Assembly: GCA_900772445.1 (NCBI GenBank)
Contig: CAAHEL010000058.1
Coordinates: 1-11,435 of the forward strand
DNA: 11,435 nucleotides
Direction: 5' to 3'
From: Bacilli bacterium
Lineage (GTDB): Bacteria; Bacillota_I; Bacilli_A; RF39; UBA660
Shown here: positions 7,467 through 11,435 of the stretch, one piece after another
How positions within the stretch are numbered: the first letter of the stretch is position 1
Layout of the letters: every line of letters starts with the position of its first letter
The notes under the pieces: model-generated
What the model was told of the DNA's origin: nothing
The model's database searches: none
The model's input: only the letters and a program-made list of their open reading frames with translations
Program-made: the position numbers and the translations under genes

Positions 7467-8522
7467 ATGGAGACAATAGATTTATTTAATGAATTATTAG
7501 AAAATAATACAATTAATGATATGGCAACTAAATTAAATTTACATATTGGGACTGTAAGAAGATGGAAAAGTAATAATTCTGTCCCTAAGAATTATTTTAA
7601 TGATTTAAATTCATTGCTGGATAATAAATATGATAACAAAGACAAATACAGAGATAAGGATCAATTTTATACAACCCAAATTACTGCTGAATATTGCTAT
7701 AATAAAACTTTAGAAGTGTTAAAAAAACTTGAGATTGATGAAAAAGAATATATATTCATTGAACCAAGTGCTGGATGTTGTAATTTCTATTCGCTTTTAC
7801 CTAAGAATAGAAGAATAGGTGTAGATATAGATCCAAAAGGTAAATTAAAAAACGAATTAATAAAATCAGATTATCTGAATTTTTATCCTGATGCTAACAA
7901 AAAATATATAGTGGTTGGTAATCCACCTTTTGGATTGCGTGGTAATTTAGCGTTAAGGTTCATTAATCATTCGTGTGATTTTGCGGATGTAGTTGCCTTT
8001 ATATTACCACCTTTATTTAATTCAACAGGTAAGGGTGTACCGATGAAAAGAGTTATTGGATATAAATTGGCATATTCTGAAAAATTACCTAGAAATTCGT
8101 ATGAATATCCTGATGGAACTTTGGTAGATGTTGCTACAATATTTCAAGTTTGGATTAAGGTTAACACTGATAAGATTGAAAACAAGGAAATTAAAACTTG
8201 TGATACATTTGCTAAAGTTTATAGTTTGTCTGATGGTGGTACTCCATCAAGTACAAGAAATAAAAAAATGCTTGATAAATGTGATGTTTATTTACCTTCG
8301 ACTTGTTTTAAGGGAATGTGTGCATATGATACATTTGAAGCTTTACCTAATAAAAGAGGGTATGGTATTGTGTTTAAAAAATATAATGCTAAATTAAGAG
8401 ACTTATTTTATAACAAAGTTAACTGGGAAAAAGTTGCTTTTGTATCTACAAATGGTGCACTTAATTTGCGTACTGATTTGATAATGAACCAAATTATTGA
8501 AGGGGGATATTTTGATGAGTAA
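7467..8522 (+). CDS. Type II DNA adenine-type methyltransferase with N-terminal HTH
   Basis: Protects host DNA from the partner nuclease by methylating its recognition site. Start: ATG 7467, with GGTGGTGG 5 nt upstream; an ATG at 7452 is also in frame but has no ribosome site within the short leader. This gives 351 residues. Residues 16-34 form a helix-turn-helix (DMATKLNLHIGTVRRWKSN). DQFYT (65-69) begins a motif X-like segment, FIEPSAGCC (97-105) is the SAM-binding motif I, and NPPF (152-155) is the catalytic motif IV of amino-methyltransferases. The order X-I-IV with the remaining C-terminal half as target-recognition region suits the gamma class. N6-adenine is more likely than N4-cytosine, but motif IV alone does not decide. 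No separate controller gene is present, so the HTH may regulate the operon, as some HTH-bearing methyltransferases do. TTG and CGT codons are clearly commoner than in the housekeeping genes, which points to transfer. The stop overlaps the nuclease start. Confidence 0.88.
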   Translation: METIDLFNELLENNTINDMATKLNLHIGTVRRWKSNNSVPKNYFNDLNSLLDNKYDNKDKYRDKDQFYTTQITAEYCYNKTLEVLKKLEIDEKEYIFIEPSAGCCNFYSLLPKNRRIGVDIDPKGKLKNELIKSDYLNFYPDANKKYIVVGNPPFGLRGNLALRFINHSCDFADVVAFILPPLFNSTGKGVPMKRVIGYKLAYSEKLPRNSYEYPDGTLVDVATIFQVWIKVNTDKIENKEIKTCDTFAKVYSLSDGGTPSSTRNKKMLDKCDVYLPSTCFKGMCAYDTFEALPNKRGYGIVFKKYNAKLRDLFYNKVNWEKVAFVSTNGALNLRTDLIMNQIIEGGYFDE

Positions 8523-9102
8523 TAAAAACGATATAGAATTAAGTACATTTTTAATTTCATTACTTGAAGAAGTAAAGCAAGAAGATGATATTGACGAATG
8601 GGATGGTGCTAAGTATGAATTACAAAGAAAAATTCAAATTGATAAACGTGGGAGTGTGGGAGAACGTTTCTTTAGTCAAATGTTAACTTTATTATATCCT
8701 AGACGTATAACATATAAAGATGGGGATCAAGGTGATTGGGATCTGAGTATTGGAAAAATGAAATTTGAAATTAAAACTGCATCGTTGGGTAAGAATGGTA
8801 AGTTTCAAAATGAGGGTTTAAAAAAACATGGTGATTATAATGGCGTTTTGTTTTTGGGAATAGCACCAAACGATATTTATATGTACTGTATTAAAGTTAG
8901 CAATATAGATTTTGAAAACCATAAAATAGATCATAATGGAGTTCGTGTTAATTTACATAACAGAGGAAAAGATGAGACTAGTGATAATGCTACAGGGGTC
9001 GGTTACAAATGTGATCTTAAACCATCACAAATGACAAAAATAGATACTATTGGAGATTTGAAAAAAGTATTTGATGAAGAATTTGAAGATGAAATTAATT
9101 AG
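8515..9102 (+). CDS. Type II restriction endonuclease, PD-(D/E)xK fold
   Basis: Expected to cut DNA not methylated by its partner. ATG 8515 overlaps the methyltransferase stop by 8 nt (ATGAGTAA) and has AGGGGG at 8501-8506, 8 nt away. A TTG at 8497 lies upstream of that ribosome site and is rejected. The protein has 195 residues. The catalytic core reads Glu50 (GERFF), then DQGDWDLSIG (71-80) with Asp76 as the PD-type aspartate, then FEIKTA (84-89) with Glu85-x-Lys87 on the next strand. VLFLGIAPNDIYMYC (111-125) is the following core strand pair. I do not recognise a named enzyme or its recognition sequence. Codon use matches the methyltransferase (TTG, CGT). No clear terminator follows. Confidence 0.82.
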   Translation: MSNKNDIELSTFLISLLEEVKQEDDIDEWDGAKYELQRKIQIDKRGSVGERFFSQMLTLLYPRRITYKDGDQGDWDLSIGKMKFEIKTASLGKNGKFQNEGLKKHGDYNGVLFLGIAPNDIYMYCIKVSNIDFENHKIDHNGVRVNLHNRGKDETSDNATGVGYKCDLKPSQMTKIDTIGDLKKVFDEEFEDEIN

Positions 9103-9108
9103 TAGTTC

Positions 9109-9123
9109 AATTTTTCTTGATTT
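9109..9123. repeat. 15-bp direct repeat, right copy, flanking the RM cassette
   Basis: Identical to 7360-7374. It contains the -35 of the pilin promoter. The 11-nt core ATTTTTCTTGA also occurs at 1292-1302, again at a -35, so part of the identity may reflect a common T-run plus -35 arrangement. Confidence 0.5.
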
Positions 9124-9145
9124 TAAATTACTTTTATTATATAAT
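9117..9145 (+). promoter_or_regulatory. Sigma-A promoter for the pilin gene
   Basis: TTGATT (9117-9122), a 17-bp spacer and a perfect TATAAT (9140-9145). Transcription would begin near 9152, about 34 nt before the pilin start. Confidence 0.65.
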
Positions 9146-9185
9146 TAAAGTATAAATAGTAGTCTAGAATGAAAGGAGTAACACT

Positions 9186-9404
9186 ATGTTTAAATTGAAT
9201 AGAAAAGGACAAACTTTAGTAGAATACGTTTTAATTATTGCTTTAATTGCTGTACTTACAGTAGGATTAGTTAGAATTTTTGGTGGTTACTTAACTGATG
9301 CAATTACTAAAGCAGGTTGTACTATTAATGGAAAGGAATTTGTCGAAGGTGCAAAGATAGGTAAAGGCTATTGTGCTGGAGATGAAAATAGGTTACTTGA
9401 TTAG
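9186..9404 (+). CDS. Flp-type (type IVb) prepilin-like protein
   Basis: A 72-residue protein with a class-III-like prepilin N-terminus: a short basic leader ending in Gly8, then QTLVEY, with Glu at +5 and Tyr at +6 of the mature form. A hydrophobic helix runs to about residue 34. This is the Flp/Fap pilin pattern, in which a prepilin peptidase cuts after the Gly and the helix packs into a thin pilus. The globular part is tiny and holds two cysteines (45 and 63) that could form a disulfide loop. The ribosome site AAAGGAG (9172-9178) is strong. No other tad/type II secretion genes lie in the window, so assembly factors must be elsewhere or the protein acts as a minor or orphan pilin-like component. 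It is 17 nt upstream of the MazG-like gene. Confidence 0.8.
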   Translation: MFKLNRKGQTLVEYVLIIALIAVLTVGLVRIFGGYLTDAITKAGCTINGKEFVEGAKIGKGYCAGDENRLLD

Positions 9405-9421
9405 ATTTATCAGGAGAAGAA

Positions 9422-9742
9422 ATGGAAAAAGTGTATAACAAATTAGTTAGAGATAATATCCCTAATATAATAAGAAATAATAACGAAGAACCAATTACTA
9501 GAATTTTGTCTGACGCTGAATATAAAAATGAATTAGAAAAAAAGTTGTATGAAGAATATCAAGAAGTAATTGAAACAACAGGAGAAGACAGAATAGAAGA
9601 ACTAGCAGATATGCTAGAAGTAATGAAAGCATTAGCAAAATTAGAAAATAAAACTCTGGAAGATATTATTAACACTTCAGAACAAAAAAATAAAAAACGT
9701 GGTGCTTTTAACGAAAAAATATTTTTAGAAAAAGTAATTTAA
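9422..9742 (+). CDS. MazG-like NTP pyrophosphohydrolase (phosphoribosyl-ATP pyrophosphohydrolase-like)
   Basis: Members of this all-alpha family hydrolyse nucleotides to the monophosphate and pyrophosphate, often as house-cleaning enzymes. The 106 residues show YNKLVRDNIPNII (5-17), the Mg-binding EEYQE (44-48) and EELAD (59-63) carrying the ExxE…ExxD metal ligands, and the C-terminal KRGAFNEKIFL (92-102). This is the small stand-alone form. The substrate cannot be read from sequence, and no histidine genes are nearby, so a HisE role is unlikely. AGGAGA (9412-9417) precedes ATG 9422. Probably cotranscribed with the pilin gene, ending at the terminator at 9764. Confidence 0.88.
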   Translation: MEKVYNKLVRDNIPNIIRNNNEEPITRILSDAEYKNELEKKLYEEYQEVIETTGEDRIEELADMLEVMKALAKLENKTLEDIINTSEQKNKKRGAFNEKIFLEKVI

Positions 9743-9763
9743 TTAATAAGTTTTAATTTTAAT

Positions 9764-9788
9764 ATATACCAACTAGGTATATTTTTTT
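9764..9788 (+). terminator. Terminator of the pilin–MazG-like operon
   Basis: ATATACC (9764-9770) pairs perfectly with GGTATAT (9776-9782) around AACTA and runs into seven Ts (9782-9788). Confidence 0.8.
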
Positions 9789-9821
9789 AATGTAAAGTTA
9801 GTTACTAAATTGTTAACTATA

Positions 9822-9850
9822 TTGAAATAAAAAAAATACTATGATATAAT
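9822..9850 (+). promoter_or_regulatory. Strong sigma-A promoter driving the structured ncRNA
   Basis: TTGAAA (9822-9827), a spacer of exactly 17 bp and an extended consensus -10 TGATATAAT (9842-9850). It is the best promoter in the window. The predicted start near 9857 coincides with the first base of the RNA's closing stem. Confidence 0.8.
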
Positions 9851-9856
9851 TAAAAT

Positions 9857-10040
9857 ACCTGGAGGACTCGATATCTTTAGTATAAAACCGACTAAAGATA
9901 TATTAAGGGGAACTAAAGTAAGTTATGTGTTGAACGCTTAAACATTTCTTTGAGAATCCTAATTAACTTATGGTGTTCTACCACCTGTGTGAAAAACGCG
10001 CGGGTTTTATCTTATCAGAGTCGATCCTTTGGGTTTTTTT
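9857..10040 (+). ncRNA. Free-standing structured ncRNA of about 184 nt, family not identified
   Basis: No ORF fits here. The RNA begins at the promoter's predicted start and its ends pair: ACC, GGA and GACTC (9857-9869) against GAGTC, TCC and GGT (10018-10034), interrupted by small internal loops. Seven Us (10034-10040) follow, so the closing stem may double as terminator. Inside are a perfect 11-bp hairpin (9871-9881 with 9891-9901), TAAGTTA/TAACTTA (9919-9925 with 9964-9970) and a GC-rich hairpin ACCTGTGTG/CGCGCGGGT (9983-9991 with 9997-10005, three G·U pairs, AAAAA loop). The loop of the first hairpin (ATAAAACC, 9882-9889) is perfectly complementary to GGTTTTAT (10003-10010), a probable pseudoknot that would compete with the base of the third hairpin. 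The size suits 6S RNA, but the branched, pseudoknotted layout is unlike 6S's rod, and I see no 6S-1-type AGTTTTGACC template. The raiA-motif RNA of Firmicutes is a better candidate by size and style; I cannot confirm it. It lacks SRP RNA, tmRNA and RNase P hallmarks. Confidence 0.72.
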
Positions 10041-10041
10041 A

Positions 10042-10070
10042 TTGCCATTTTTTCTGTTTTGTGCTACTAT
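10042..10070 (+). promoter_or_regulatory. Promoter for the DUF1015 gene
   Basis: TTGCCA (10042-10047), a 17-bp spacer and an extended -10 TGCTACTAT (10062-10070). It begins 1-2 nt after the ncRNA's U-tract. The predicted start near 10077 leaves a leader of about 12 nt that is almost entirely ribosome site, so the ncRNA is not part of this gene's message. Confidence 0.65.
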
Positions 10071-10088
10071 TAATACGGAGGTGGGTAT

Positions 10089-11345
10089 ATGATACCTTTT
10101 AAAAAAGCAAATATATTATTACCAAAGAAAGTAGATATGACAAAGTGGTCTGTTGTAGCGTGCGACCAATATACTAGTGAACCAGACTATTGGAAAGAAG
10201 TATATGAAATAGTAGGGGATAGTCCCTCAACTTTAAATATTACTTTACCAGAAATTTTTCTAGAAGATGCTTCAGTAAATGAACGAATTACTAAAATTAA
10301 TGAAACAATGAAAGAATATTTAGATAAAGATTTATTTATTGAATACAAAGATGCAATGATTTATCTAGAAAGAACTCAAAAAGACGGAAGAATTCGTGAA
10401 GGATTAATTGGTATGGTTGATTTAGAAGATTATTCTTTCAAAAAAGATTCTCAAACATTAATTAGAGCAACTGAAAAAACTGTAATAGAAAGAATACCAC
10501 CAAGATTAAAAGTTAGAGAAAATGCCTTATTAGAATTACCTCATATTATGATTTTAATTGATGACTCTAAAAAAGAAATAATCGAAGAAGTTAAAAACAA
10601 AGTTAATGATAATGAAATCGTTTATGATTTTGATTTAATGGAAAATGGGGGACATATCAAAGGATATAAATTAAGTGATAATGTTAGTGATGAAATAATT
10701 AGTAAATTAGAAAAATTAAGTGATAAAACTACATTCGAGAAAAAATATAATGTCAAAGATAAAGGAGTATTATTATTTGCTATGGGAGATGGTAACCATT
10801 CTTTAGCAACTGCTAAAACTAATTATGAAAACTTAAAAAAGACTATGACTAAAGAAGAATACTTAAATAATCCAGCAAGATATGCTTTAGTAGAATTAGT
10901 TAATTTACATAGTGATGCTTTAGAATTTGAACCAATTCATAGAGTTATATTTGATACAGATGTTAATGATTTAATTAAAGAATTATATAAATATTACGAT
11001 ATAAATGAAGAAGGTAAAGGACAATATTTTCGTTTAGTTACTAAAGATATAGATAAAAAATTATATATTTCTAATCCTAAATCTAATATTTCTGTAGGTT
11101 CAATTCAAATATTTTTAGATGAATACTTATCTAATCATTCAGGTAAAATAGATTATATTCACGGAGATGATACTACTATAAATATGGGAATGCAAGAAGG
11201 TAATGTTGGTATATTATTCGAAGCAATGCCAAAAAGTGAATTATTTAAAACAGTTATACTTGATGGGGCATTACCTAGAAAAACATTTTCTATGGGACAC
11301 TCTTACGATAAAAGATTTTATCTAGAAGCAAGAAAAATTAAATAG
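10089..11345 (+). CDS. DUF1015 family protein (SerK/SbnI-related superfamily)
   Basis: A full-length 418-residue member of the DUF1015 family. Typical landmarks are the N-terminal VVACDQYTSEPDYW (22-35), YLERT (92-96), GDGNHSLATAK (233-243), equivalent to the family's GDGxHR-like motif, and a segment ending FEPIHRVIF. Relatives in the ParB/sulfiredoxin-like superfamily include free-serine kinases, so a small-molecule kinase is possible, but the activity of this branch is not established. It has no signal peptide or membrane segment. GGAGGTG (10077-10083) precedes ATG 10089. Codon use is like the housekeeping genes. It appears to be a single-gene unit with its own promoter. Confidence 0.9.
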   Translation: MIPFKKANILLPKKVDMTKWSVVACDQYTSEPDYWKEVYEIVGDSPSTLNITLPEIFLEDASVNERITKINETMKEYLDKDLFIEYKDAMIYLERTQKDGRIREGLIGMVDLEDYSFKKDSQTLIRATEKTVIERIPPRLKVRENALLELPHIMILIDDSKKEIIEEVKNKVNDNEIVYDFDLMENGGHIKGYKLSDNVSDEIISKLEKLSDKTTFEKKYNVKDKGVLLFAMGDGNHSLATAKTNYENLKKTMTKEEYLNNPARYALVELVNLHSDALEFEPIHRVIFDTDVNDLIKELYKYYDINEEGKGQYFRLVTKDIDKKLYISNPKSNISVGSIQIFLDEYLSNHSGKIDYIHGDDTTINMGMQEGNVGILFEAMPKSELFKTVILDGALPRKTFSMGHSYDKRFYLEARKIK

Positions 11346-11360
11346 AAATTCCTTAAAAGA

Positions 11361-11435
11361 TGAACTAGTCAACAAAAAGTAGACAGTTAAATAGAATTTA
11401 TTTGAACCCTAATTGAGTTCTATACTCAACTGGGG
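11361..11435 (+). mobile_element. Possible left end of an IS3-family (IS150-like) insertion sequence, truncated by the window
   Basis: TGAACTAGTCAACAAAAAG (11361-11379) followed by TAGACAGTT (11380-11388) looks like the terminal inverted repeat style of IS150-group elements (TGnACTG…, AAAAAG, GACAGTT). A strong leader hairpin follows, as is common before IS transposase genes, where it limits read-in translation. No transposase sequence is within the window. The call is from pattern memory only. Confidence 0.35.
11407..11435. repeat. Strong hairpin at the right edge
   Basis: CCCTAATTGAGT (11407-11418) pairs with ACTCAACTGGGG (11424-11435) over 12 positions with one A·C mismatch and one T·G wobble, loop TCTAT. 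It may be the terminator of the DUF1015 gene (the T-run, if any, is outside the window) or the leader hairpin of an insertion sequence. Confidence 0.6.

Noticed and set aside
8128..8397. 89-residue open frame on the + strand inside the methyltransferase
   Set aside because: Out-of-frame shadow of the methyltransferase's C-terminal half, with no start signal of its own.
9857..10088. Structured RNA as a riboswitch or leader of the DUF1015 gene
   Set aside because: A U-tract ends the RNA at 10040 and a separate TTGCCA-17-TGCTACTAT promoter for the gene follows immediately, so the RNA appears to be an independent unit.
1..11435. Genetic code 4 (TGA read as Trp), CRISPR arrays, tRNA and rRNA genes
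   Set aside because: All genes are full length with TGG for Trp and TGA treated as stop. No regularly spaced repeats, tRNA cloverleaf or rRNA sequence was recognised on either strand.

Overview
The window is strongly AT-rich and all its genes lie on the + strand. It reads as a low-GC Firmicute near the Bacilli/Erysipelotrichia/Mollicutes-like lineages. The best taxonomic clue is a transketolase–SirA-like–YneF gene order, which is the tkt–sirA(yneE)–yneF order of Bacillus subtilis. Trp is encoded by TGG and the genes read cleanly in the standard bacterial code. None of the 13 gene ends visible here uses TGA (7 TAA, 6 TAG). Promoters are near-consensus sigma-A, often with an extended -10 (TGnTATAAT). 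Several sit so close to their genes that the untranslated leaders would be only about 12-30 nt.

Layout, left to right. A gene tail (3-56) ends in an intrinsic terminator. Next is a broken gene (215-1238): a MerR-type DNA-binding domain followed by a SAM-dependent methyltransferase domain, split into three frames by two apparent single-A losses, each in an A6 run. A membrane-anchored protein (1360-2640) follows; its C-terminal transglutaminase-like fold has Ser and Thr where the catalytic Cys and His should be. Then come cdsA (phospholipid synthesis) and rseP (site-2 protease) as an operon, without the dxr that often separates them. After these is the tkt–sirA-like–yneF block.

A restriction-modification cassette (about 7375-9108) follows. 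It holds an adenine-type DNA methyltransferase with an N-terminal helix-turn-helix and an overlapping PD-(D/E)xK nuclease. Its codon choice (more TTG and CGT) differs from its neighbours, and a 15-bp direct repeat lies on both sides. Beyond it are a small Flp-type prepilin and a MazG-like NTP pyrophosphohydrolase, probably cotranscribed and ending in a terminator.

The most striking non-coding element is at about 9857-10040. A textbook promoter drives a roughly 184-nt RNA whose two ends pair. It has an 11-bp perfect hairpin, further stems, and a perfect 8-nt complementarity between that hairpin's loop and a 3' segment (a pseudoknot candidate). It ends in a U-tract, and the next gene (a DUF1015 protein, 10089-11345) has its own promoter directly after it. 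It therefore looks like a free-standing structured ncRNA and not a leader. The window ends in what may be the left end of an IS3-family insertion sequence, with a strong hairpin at the edge.
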